Of a stretch of 12,207 nt of DNA, positions 1 to 4,997 are shown one piece after another; the first letter of the stretch is position 1, and every line of letters begins with the position of its first letter. A model generated the notes under the pieces. It ran no database searches. It worked only from the letters and a program-made list of their open reading frames with translations, and was not told where the DNA came from. A program made the position numbers and the translations under genes. The DNA lies in contig CAMPHL010000027.1 of the NCBI GenBank assembly GCA_946885905.1, positions 1 to 12,207 of the forward strand, in the 5' to 3' direction. This stretch comes from an uncultured Pseudomonadota bacterium (lineage in GTDB: Bacteria > Pseudomonadota > Gammaproteobacteria > Burkholderiales > Usitatibacteraceae).

Positions 1-82
1 CATACCATGACCGCCCCGCCTTCTTCAAAGGCGGTTCTGCACACAATTCAGAACATTACTGCCGCTCAGGGGAACGTTAGCT
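1..82 (+). other. attC site A, right half, of the cassette before the window
   Basis: The right half is clear: GCCGCTCAGG at 61-70 followed by the core GTTAGCT at 76-82. The matching R'' and L'' boxes are not visible and probably lie before position 1. A perfect 7-bp hairpin (CCGCCTT at 16-22, AAGGCGG at 28-34, 5-nt loop) may be part of the variable terminal structure of the folded site. Confidence 0.65.
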
Positions 83-89
83 TTCAGAA

Positions 90-494
90 ATGGAGATTCG
101 CGCCATTCAACCGGCAGAAGTCGAGACCGCGCGGCACTTGCTCATCGCGAACGGATGGGGCAGCCGCGACACTGTTCGCAATCGCTTCGTAGAACTGCTT
201 TCCCGCTCACAAGTCGCGCTCGTCGCGGTTGAGGGAGAACTCGTGTTGGGCTTTGTCCGCGCGCTGACCGACGGCATGTCGAATGGCTACATCTCCATGC
301 TGGTTGTTGCCGAGGAGCATCGCCGAAAGGGTATCGGCCGTGCGCTGGTACAGGCTGCAATGGGTGACGACCGCCGCATCACCTGGGTGCTACGTGCGGC
401 GCGATCGGGTGGCGTGTCGACCTTCTACGAGCGTTTGGGATTCAATCGTTCCGAGGTGGCCATGGAGCGGCCTGGTGCGCGATCTGACAGCTAA
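90..494 (+). CDS. GNAT-family N-acetyltransferase, cassette 1
   Basis: This encodes a 134-residue protein of the GCN5-related N-acetyltransferase fold, which transfers an acetyl group from acetyl-CoA to an amine; the substrate cannot be read from sequence. The acetyl-CoA motif A is visible as [12 protein letters not shown] (residues 72-83), with the RxxGxG pyrophosphate loop at 78-83. The C-terminal motif B has FYERLGF (112-118). Length is normal for a single-domain GNAT. The ATG lies 8 bases after the core of attC A, and the TAA stop is embedded in the R'' box of the next attC, both typical of integron cassettes. GNAT genes are common cassette cargo and include aminoglycoside acetyltransferases, but nothing here supports a resistance claim. 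No promoter is seen inside the cassette. Confidence 0.88.
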   Translation: MEIRAIQPAEVETARHLLIANGWGSRDTVRNRFVELLSRSQVALVAVEGELVLGFVRALTDGMSNGYISMLVVAEEHRRKGIGRALVQAAMGDDRRITWVLRAARSGGVSTFYERLGFNRSEVAMERPGARSDS

Positions 495-581
495 ATACCC
501 CGAGGAGCGGTTCGTGATCCCTCGTGGCGCGCGGTCATTGCGAACCGGCATCGTGGCCGGCCGCTCAGGGCAGCGTTAGCC
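489..581 (+). other. attC site B (end of cassette 1)
   Basis: R'' is AGCTAAA (489-495), one base off the RYYYAAC consensus and overlapping the TAA stop of the acetyltransferase gene. L'' lies around GAGGAGCGG (502-510). The inner stem is CGGTTCG (508-514) with CGAACCG (541-547), a perfect 7-bp inverted repeat. L' is CCGCTCAG (561-568) and the core is GTTAGCC (575-581). The unequal length of L'' and L' matches the extrahelical-base asymmetry that makes integron integrase choose one strand. Total length of 93 bp is within the usual attC range. Confidence 0.85.
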
Positions 582-588
582 ATCTCGA

Positions 589-969
589 ATGCGTCGGTTT
601 GACGCCACCGAGTGCGGAAGCAACGTCAAGGGCGGATCGGTTCTTTGCGGTGCCTCAAACTCCAAGGCGAAGGCGGCTGAATGGCACTCGCTGATATTCT
701 TTCGCGCCACCGAGGATGACGATCCTGACGATTGGGGACCGTACTTCGAGCTCGACGATCAGTCGCAAGGCTTTTACACTCGATCGGCGCGCGTTCAGTT
801 CACCGGGACTCTGTTCAAAGTCTCGATTGTGCCGCCGCAAGCTCAACGTTTTGGGCACAGAACCATCGTGGCGGATCTTAAACGGTGCTCACCGCGACAA
901 ATTGCCAAATTGAAGAGCGGGCTTCGAATGGTCTTTCGAGACGCGCCTGGGCGGCTGCGAGATGGCTAA
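589..969 (+). CDS. Hypothetical cassette 2 protein, Imm10-like
   Basis: This encodes 126 residues, predicted soluble with no signal peptide. The ATG is 8 bases after the attC B core and has no clear Shine-Dalgarno sequence; the TAA stop lies inside the next R'' box. Residues from about 32 on have the layout I associate with the immunity protein 10 family: a hydrophobic strand (HSLIFFRA), an acidic stretch, a YFELDDQS motif followed by an aromatic, a VQFTGTLFKVSI strand pair, and a C-terminal helix (IAKLKSGLRMVF). If correct, it would neutralise a toxin domain delivered by a neighbouring cell. The match is from memory of the family pattern, not a search. The first 30 residues look unrelated and could be cassette leader sequence. 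No partner toxin gene is in the window. Confidence 0.7.
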   Translation: MRRFDATECGSNVKGGSVLCGASNSKAKAAEWHSLIFFRATEDDDPDDWGPYFELDDQSQGFYTRSARVQFTGTLFKVSIVPPQAQRFGHRTIVADLKRCSPRQIAKLKSGLRMVFRDAPGRLRDG

Positions 970-1082
970 CTACATGAAGGAGCGTCCGGGTTCCATCGTG
1001 GGCCTCAGCCAGGCGCCCAAGCCATGGTGCACCCGGCTCTGGCGATTGCAGCGGTGGCCGGCCGCTCAGTACGGCTTTAGAC
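964..1082 (+). other. attC site C (end of cassette 2), altered core
   Basis: R'' is GGCTAAC (964-970), overlapping the stop codon of cassette 2, and L'' is near GGAGCG (979-984). A terminal stem pairs CCGGGT (986-991) with ACCCGG (1031-1036), with further pairing inside it. L' is CCGCTCAG (1062-1069). The core is TTTAGAC (1076-1082), in which the usually invariant first G of GTTRRRY is T. At 119 bp it is a long attC. The altered G at the crossover position may lower recombination and fix this junction. Confidence 0.8.
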
Positions 1083-1100
1083 ACCGCACAATGGAGCAGC

Positions 1101-1598
1101 GTGGATAACTCTGACGAGCAGTGGGAGTTGTCGCCGGAAGTTGCCCATCCAAACGCCCGCCGCTTGATGAAAGCCGAGTATTTTTGGGATGTATGCGACG
1201 AAGACTCGCCATTTGGAAATGACACGGGCGCTGACACCCTTGAATTCTTTCGCGAGCATCTCGAATCACAGGGCGACGACGAGCAATTTCTCAGCGATAT
1301 CCTCGAAGAATGGGAAGTCGATCGAGAGACTGCCGAATCGGTTTCTGACGACGAGCTGAAAAAGGCGCTGGGGGACCAGCATTTCCACGTACTCACGTAC
1401 GACGATGTCGTGATCGCCGTGGCGTTTGCTCAGCTCGTCTTTCGGGGCAAGCCCACGAAGCCGATGGCCGATGCCGCGATCCGCTCCCTCAAGCGACAGG
1501 CCCTCCAGGACGTGATCGAGTTCCGGGGCTGGGAAGACTTCGGCGAGCGCGCAGAGCGATGCGCTGAGATGATCAGGGTGCTCGAAGGTGCGGTCTAA
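1101..1598 (+). CDS. Acidic hypothetical protein, cassette 3, YfeS-like
   Basis: This encodes 165 residues from a GTG start. A GGAG at 1093-1096 sits 4 bases upstream, and the ATG at 1091 is out of frame and closes after five codons, so GTG is preferred. The protein is strongly acidic and has no signal or membrane segment. The N-terminal block SPEVAHPNARRLM with FFW-like YFWDVCDEDSPFGND and GADTL (about residues 11-47) resembles what I recall of the uncharacterised YfeS-type family; the identification is tentative and no activity is known to me. The rest is helical and ends in FRGWEDFGERAERCAEMI. The TAA stop falls in the R'' box GTCTAAC, whose complement equals the cassette's own first bases, confirming that this gene and its attC form one cassette. 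Confidence 0.82.
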   Translation: MDNSDEQWELSPEVAHPNARRLMKAEYFWDVCDEDSPFGNDTGADTLEFFREHLESQGDDEQFLSDILEEWEVDRETAESVSDDELKKALGDQHFHVLTYDDVVIAVAFAQLVFRGKPTKPMADAAIRSLKRQALQDVIEFRGWEDFGERAERCAEMIRVLEGAV

Positions 1599-1665
1599 CC
1601 ATACTCGATCTGAGCTCACAATGCTCATGCTGCTTGTGTCGTGGTTCGCCGAATCAGCGTTCTCG
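1593..1665 (+). other. attC site D (end of cassette 3), degenerate
   Basis: R'' is clear (GTCTAAC, 1593-1599). The right half is eroded: TCGTGGTTCGCCG (1639-1651) matches 12 of 13 bases of the corresponding part of attC E at 2067-2079, but then lacks the usual left box and has GTTCTCG (1659-1665) in place of GTTRRRY. Possible L'' CTGAGC (1610-1615) lies further from R'' than normal. Probably inactive or weak as a recombination substrate. Confidence 0.5.
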
Positions 1666-2052
1666 GGCGCGGTTGAGGGAGAGGTTTCATGCCGGAACCT
1701 GCGCAGCGCCGCGGAGTGCGCGCGGCTCGAGGCCGCGGGAGCGCCGCCGCGATCGTCGGCGTCGGTCTTCCGCGACAACGTGAGCGAGGTACAGACGCGC
1801 GCCGGAGTGATGCGCCTCGAGAAACTCGAGGTTACGCCTGACCCGGAGGACCGGAAGGCGCCCGAGGCGAGCCGCTGGGAAAAGATGGACCGCGCACTCG
1901 GCCCCGGCAAGAGTGCGAAGCGCGAGTGGGTCGAGACCTACGACAACGCCGGGGTGCGCACGGCCTGCATGAATCCATGCCCCACGCCACTTTGCTGCGT
2001 ACGGTCCGGGGGTTTTTCGCTCGCGCACCCATACCTGCCGCGCGGGCTCTAG
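1621..2052 (+). CDS. Predicted secreted hypothetical protein, cassette 4
   Basis: This encodes 143 residues from ATG 1621; a GTG at 1588 and an ATG at 1627 are in frame alternatives. The N-terminus MLMLLVSWFAESAFSGA is hydrophobic and signal-peptide-like, although it lacks the usual basic residue, followed by EVSCRNLRSAAECARLEAA and a charged middle part with VSEVQTRAGVMRLEKLEV. The C-terminal part has ETYDNAGVRTACMNPC and LCCVRSGG. The cysteines (24, 33 and a cluster near the C-terminus) fit disulfide bonding in the periplasm. Coding is supported by strongly G/C-ending codons throughout 1690-2010. I do not recognise a characterised family. The start lies inside degenerate attC D, so the signal segment appears to be encoded by a former recombination site. 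The last 12 residues may be read-through into attC E. Confidence 0.65.
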   Translation: MLMLLVSWFAESAFSGAVEGEVSCRNLRSAAECARLEAAGAPPRSSASVFRDNVSEVQTRAGVMRLEKLEVTPDPEDRKAPEASRWEKMDRALGPGKSAKREWVETYDNAGVRTACMNPCPTPLCCVRSGGFSLAHPYLPRGL

Positions 2053-2097
2053 TTGTCGCGGTCGCATCGTGGCTCGCCGCTGAACAAGGCGTTAGCC
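2022..2097 (+). other. attC site E (end of cassette 4)
   Basis: The right half is textbook: CGCCGCTGAACAAGG (2075-2089) followed by the core GTTAGCC (2091-2097), and it shares the TCGTGGCTCGCCG lead with site D. The left half is uncertain. The best candidate begins near GCGCACCCATACC (2023-2035), which partly resembles the left half of site D but is not complementary to the start of cassette 4. No further attC was found to the right, so this is taken as the array's end. Confidence 0.65.
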
Positions 2098-2113
2098 GGC
2101 CGCGATGACGGGC

Positions 2114-2165
2114 GATATCACGTCGAGCAGGTTCCTCCACTCGGCGCGCCGGCAGTGATATTTTT
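2114..2165 (+). terminator. Possible hairpin with T-run after the array
   Basis: GATATCAC (2114-2121) pairs with GTGATATT (2155-2162), eight pairs including one G-T, with an inner CGAG/CTCG pair and a T-run at 2161-2165. The loop is 33 nt and the stem AT-rich, so it is a weak candidate for an intrinsic terminator ending cassette transcription. Confidence 0.25.
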
Positions 2166-2204
2166 CATACTTCATGCCCGGTCGCATCGCGCCAAATCAA
2201 GGTC

Positions 2205-2501
2205 ATGCCAGGCGAAAAGCTTCTCACCTACGGGGAAGTAGAGGGTCTCGTCACGATGCTCATCGCGGCGTGCGAGGACCGGGAAATGAACCATACCCTC
2301 GAAATCCTCCTTTCCGCGCCGAATGATCGCCGCAAGGCCGCCGTCTACGAGCTGCTCGACCGCTTCAGGATGGCCGGCGCGCCCACGTCGCTGCACAATG
2401 CATTCGTCTGTCTCCTCGACGATGACGTGGCGGAGAAGGCGTATCAGGTCATATACGAGTGCCGGCGCGACGGAGTGCGATCTACCCTGCCTGCCGACTG
2501 A
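2205..2501 (+). CDS. Hypothetical protein at the array boundary
   Basis: This encodes 98 residues, soluble and mainly helical by composition, with an AAGG at 2199-2202 just before the ATG. I do not recognise the family. Visible features are a helix-rich stretch from residue 8 (YGEVEGLVTMLIAACED), a pattern of APNDRRKAAVYELLDRF, and a C-terminal LLDDDVAEKAYQVIYECRR. It lies 107 bases past the last attC core, and no attC follows it, so it is either the first chromosomal gene beyond the array or a former cassette that has lost its attC. The short gap to the next gene (37 bases) suggests possible co-transcription with the VOC gene. Confidence 0.72.
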   Translation: MPGEKLLTYGEVEGLVTMLIAACEDREMNHTLEILLSAPNDRRKAAVYELLDRFRMAGAPTSLHNAFVCLLDDDVAEKAYQVIYECRRDGVRSTLPAD

Positions 2502-2538
2502 GCGTTGCGCGGGCAGGCTTCCTGGGAGGTAGGGAACC

Positions 2539-2916
2539 ATGTTCGATCACGTCAAGTTCGGGTGCAGCGACTTCGCCGCGAGCAAGGCGTTCTTTGTCAA
2601 GGCGCTCGAGCCGCTACGCGTGGCCGTCATTGCCGAGGGAATCCCTTCGTATGGCGTTGAGCTTTGCCAACCCGGGAGCAAGGTTTCGTTGATCCTGCAC
2701 GAAACCAGCGAAAGGCCCGCGCACCTTCACCTTGCCTTCGCAGCCGAGACTCGCAAGCAGGTTGAGGAGTTTTATCGCGCGGCACTCGATGCGGGCGGCA
2801 AGGACAACGGCGCGCCCGGCGTGCGTCCCCACTACCATCCGAACTACTATGCGGCTTTCGTCATCGGTCCGGACGGGCATAACATCGAAGCCGTTTGCCA
2901 CGACCCGGGGCCGTAG
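2539..2916 (+). CDS. VOC-superfamily protein (glyoxalase / bleomycin-resistance fold)
   Basis: This encodes 125 residues with one vicinal-oxygen-chelate domain covering the full length. The start MFDHVKFGCSDFAASKAFF is the classic first strand and helix. The centre has HLHLAF, and the C-terminal block has YHPNYYAAFVIGPDGHNIEAV with Glu117, a usual metal ligand. VOC proteins include lyases, dioxygenases and resistance binding proteins, so substrate cannot be assigned; this subgroup with YYAAF and DGHNIE is often annotated as glyoxalase-like with no known reaction. GGAGGTAGGG (2524-2533) gives a good ribosome-binding site. It is followed after 13 bases by the ABM-domain gene, so the two are probably co-transcribed. 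Confidence 0.9.
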   Translation: MFDHVKFGCSDFAASKAFFVKALEPLRVAVIAEGIPSYGVELCQPGSKVSLILHETSERPAHLHLAFAAETRKQVEEFYRAALDAGGKDNGAPGVRPHYHPNYYAAFVIGPDGHNIEAVCHDPGP

Positions 2917-2929
2917 GATTGAAGACCAG

Positions 2930-3229
2930 ATGATCCTCGAAGCGGCACCTCTGCAAGTCCGGCCCGGGCAATACGACGCCTTCGAGGCGGCGTTCCGCGA
3001 GGCTCAAACGATCATCGCCTCCATGCCCGGCTATCTTTCGCATGAGCTGCAGCGCTGCCTCGAACGCGAAGGCTCCTACCTGTTGCTCGTGCGGTGGGAG
3101 AGCGTCGAGGCCCACGAGGCGGGGTTCCGCAAGTCGCCGCAGTACCAGCGCTGGAAGGAGCTTCTTCACCACTTCTACGATCCGTTTCCCACCGTGAACC
3201 ACTACGAGCGCGTGACGGGCAATCCCTGA
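2930..3229 (+). CDS. Antibiotic biosynthesis monooxygenase (ABM) domain protein
   Basis: This encodes 99 residues, a single ferredoxin-like ABM domain: MILEAAPLQVRPGQYDAFEAAF, then MPGYLSHELQRCLEREGSYLLLVRWESVEAHEAGFRKSPQ split over residues 34-75, and a C-terminal aromatic stretch HHFYDPFP. This is the typical layout of small cofactor-free monooxygenase-like and heme-degrading-like proteins, but most members have no proven activity. The frame is open upstream, but the family start matches ATG 2930. A TGATG overlap with the next gene (stop TGA 3227-3229, start ATG 3229-3231) indicates translational coupling with the DUF1801 gene. Confidence 0.88.
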   Translation: MILEAAPLQVRPGQYDAFEAAFREAQTIIASMPGYLSHELQRCLEREGSYLLLVRWESVEAHEAGFRKSPQYQRWKELLHHFYDPFPTVNHYERVTGNP

Positions 3230-3663
3230 TGCCGAGGAAGCCCGCACCGAGGCCCGCGAAGGCGCGGCTACTCGCCGGCGGCAATCCCCAGATCGCCAAA
3301 GGCGATGGCGATGCGCCGGTCCAGGCCTACATCAGGGCCATTTCGGGCTGGAAGCGCGAGCTGGCAGTTCGACTCGACGCGATCATCACCCGCGCTTCAC
3401 CGAAGGTGAGAAAGGCCGTCCGCTGGAACTCGCCCTTCTACGGCGTGGAGGGCGGCGCCTGGTTCCTGAGCTTCCACTGCTTCACGAAATACGTGAAGGT
3501 CACGTTCTTCAGCGGCGCCTCGCTGACACCGCTGCCGCCGGGGGAGTCGAAGATGAAGAACGTGCGCCACTTCGACATCCACGAGGGCGATCACCTCGAC
3601 GAGAAGCGGTTCGCCGCCTGGGTGAAGCAGGCAGCCAAGCTTCCCGGCTGGGGCAAGGTCTAG
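3229..3663 (+). CDS. DUF1801 domain protein (first of two)
   Basis: This encodes 144 residues. After a basic, Pro/Ala-rich leader of about 20 residues, the DUF1801 (YdhG-like) domain is recognisable by VQAYIRAISGWKRELAVRL, the VRKAVRWNSPFYG motif near residue 60-75, and KYVKVTFFSGASL. No biochemical function is established for the family. The start overlaps the stop of the ABM gene, so it is likely the last gene of the plus-strand unit 2205-3663. Its stop TAG at 3661-3663 overlaps the stop codon of the opposite-strand DUF1801 gene by the four bases CTAG at 3660-3663, leaving no room for a terminator between the two transcripts. Confidence 0.9.
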   Translation: MPRKPAPRPAKARLLAGGNPQIAKGDGDAPVQAYIRAISGWKRELAVRLDAIITRASPKVRKAVRWNSPFYGVEGGAWFLSFHCFTKYVKVTFFSGASLTPLPPGESKMKNVRHFDIHEGDHLDEKRFAAWVKQAAKLPGWGKV

Positions 3664-4067
3664 CGGCGGCCCTTCGGCGGGTTCGCCTTGTTGAAGGCGA
3701 CGGCTTCCTTGAATAGCGCCTTGAAAGCGGCGCCGTTCACCTTGTCGTCCTGGCGAATGTCGATCGCGCGGCGGGTGTTGCCCTCGAGGCTGGAGTTGAA
3801 GAGCTTCTTCGGGTCCTCGAGCGACGCCCCCTTCGCGAAGGTGAGCTTCACGACCTGCTGGTAGACCTCGCCCGTGCAGACGATTCCGTCGTGCGACCAG
3901 ACGGGGATGCCCCACTTCCATTCCTCGATGACGCCCGGATCGGCCTCCTGGATGAGGGCCCGCATCTGCGCAAGCCGCTCGCCGCGCCAGTCGCCCAGCT
4001 CCCGGATCCGCTCGGAGATCCGCTGCCGGGCGTCTTCGGGTGCGGCCTTCGGCGCGGCTTTCGGCAT
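3660..4067 (-). CDS. DUF1801 domain protein (second), last gene of the gsh operon
   Basis: This encodes 135 residues, also of DUF1801: IRELGDWRGERLAQMRALIQ, the EEWKWGIPVWSHDG motif (equivalent to the VRWNSPFYG block of its neighbour), VVKLTFAKGASL and a Lys/Asn/Pro-rich end. It is only distantly similar to the convergent copy, so a recent local duplication is unlikely from inspection. The start lies 3 bases after the gshB stop with a GGGAA about 8 bases upstream inside gshB, so it should be translated from the gsh mRNA. That context hints at a link to thiol or stress physiology, but this is inference only. Confidence 0.9.
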   Translation of the reverse strand: MPKAAPKAAPEDARQRISERIRELGDWRGERLAQMRALIQEADPGVIEEWKWGIPVWSHDGIVCTGEVYQQVVKLTFAKGASLEDPKKLFNSSLEGNTRRAIDIRQDDKVNGAAFKALFKEAVAFNKANPPKGRR

Positions 4068-4070
4068 TCG

Positions 4071-4997
4071 TCAGATTCCCAGCGCATCCATCAAATCGAC
4101 GGCGGCGTTGTTGCCCGTCGCCTGCGCGATCTCGACGATGCATGTCGGGCTGGTCACGTTCACCTCGGTCAGCCAGTCGCCGATGATGTCGAGGCCGGCG
4201 AAGACGATGCCCGCCTTCACCAGCTCGACGCCTACTGCGAGTCCGACCTCGCGATCGCGATCGGAGATGGGCTGCGCCACGCCAAGTCCCCCGGCCGCGA
4301 GGTTCCCGCGCGTCTCGCCCGCCTTGGGAATGCGCGCGAGGCAGTGTGAAAACGGCTTTCCGCCGATGACGAGCACGCGCTTGTCGCCGGCCGTGATCTC
4401 GGGGATGAACTTCTGCGCCATGACCGTGCGCGCGCCCAGGTCGGTGATGGTCTCGACGATCACGTTGCGGTTGGGGTCGTTCGCGGCCACGCGGAAGATC
4501 ATCGTTCCACCCATGCCGTCCAGCTTCTTCACCACGACGTCGCGATGCTCGTCGATGAAGGCGTGCAGCCGCGCCATCTCGCTCGCGACGAGCGTGGGCG
4601 GCGTGAATCGGGGGAAGCGCAGGATCGAGAGCTTCTCGTTCCAGTCGCGCAGGCTGCGCGGGTCGTTCACTACCGTGGTCCCGGCGCGCTCGAGCAGGAG
4701 TGTGGCGTAGTAGTACTCCTGGTCGAAGGGCGGGTCCTTGCGCATGAAGACGCGCCCGAAATCCGCGAGGCTCGTATCAAGCGGATCGCCCAGCGGCGAA
4801 TACCACTGCTCGTTGTCGTCGTGCACCTCGATCGGCTGCGCAAGCGCGCGGATCTCGCCTTCGCGCAGGTAGATCGCGCGCGCCTCGAAGCACGAGATCG
4901 CGTGGCCGCGCCGCGCGGCCTCGCGCATCATCGCGATGCTGGAATCCTTGTACGCCTTGAGGTCGTCGAGCGGATCGACGACGAAGGCGATCCTCAT
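4071..4997 (-). CDS. gshB: Glutathione synthetase
   Basis: This encodes 308 residues, close to the 316 of the E. coli enzyme. It catalyses the second step of glutathione synthesis, the ATP-dependent joining of gamma-glutamylcysteine and glycine, in the cytoplasm. The N-terminal domain begins MRIAFVVDPLDDLKAYKDSS. The ATP-grasp domain shows VVKKLDGMGG (155-164), the RGNLAAGG substrate loop (230-237) and the Mg-binding TEVNVTSPT (277-285), all as in bacterial GshB. The ATG overlaps the gshA stop by ATGA, so translation is coupled. The frame is open for nearly 600 bases upstream of this start, inside gshA, but family alignment places the start at 4997. Confidence 0.97.
   Translation of the reverse strand: MRIAFVVDPLDDLKAYKDSSIAMMREAARRGHAISCFEARAIYLREGEIRALAQPIEVHDDNEQWYSPLGDPLDTSLADFGRVFMRKDPPFDQEYYYATLLLERAGTTVVNDPRSLRDWNEKLSILRFPRFTPPTLVASEMARLHAFIDEHRDVVVKKLDGMGGTMIFRVAANDPNRNVIVETITDLGARTVMAQKFIPEITAGDKRVLVIGGKPFSHCLARIPKAGETRGNLAAGGLGVAQPISDRDREVGLAVGVELVKAGIVFAGLDIIGDWLTEVNVTSPTCIVEIAQATGNNAAVDLMDALGI

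Larger units (their letters stand above)
1..2097 (+). mobile_element. Distal part of an integron gene-cassette array (four cassettes)
   Basis: Promoterless small genes all point the same way and are separated by attC-type sites whose right halves share a common form: a GTGGC-like lead, a GCCGCTCA or CGCTGAAC left box, then a GTTRRRY-like core. Core positions are 76-82, 575-581, 1076-1082, about 1659-1665 and 2091-2097. Cassettes therefore run about 77-575, 576-1076, 1077-1659 and 1660-2091. For the first three, the cassette's opening bases (TTAGCT, TTAGCC, TTAGAC) are complementary to the R'' box at its own end (AGCTAAA, GGCTAAC, GTCTAAC), as expected if each closes into a circle by its own attC. 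No intI gene or attI site is in the window. Cassette polarity places them to the left if they exist; otherwise this is a cluster of attC sites lacking an integrase. Confidence 0.85.

Noticed and set aside
7..192. Short plus-strand frame at the left edge
   Set aside because: It spans attC A and overlaps the acetyltransferase gene in another frame; no domain is visible.
1671..1677. GGTTGAG near 1671 as an alternative core for attC D
   Set aside because: The last base breaks the GTTRRRY pattern, and the TCGTGG lead shared with attC E points to the core at 1659-1665 instead.
1..2097. CRISPR array as an explanation for the recurring motifs
   Set aside because: The repeats are imperfect, 430-580 bases apart and have internal two-fold symmetry with genes between, which fits attC sites and not CRISPR repeats.
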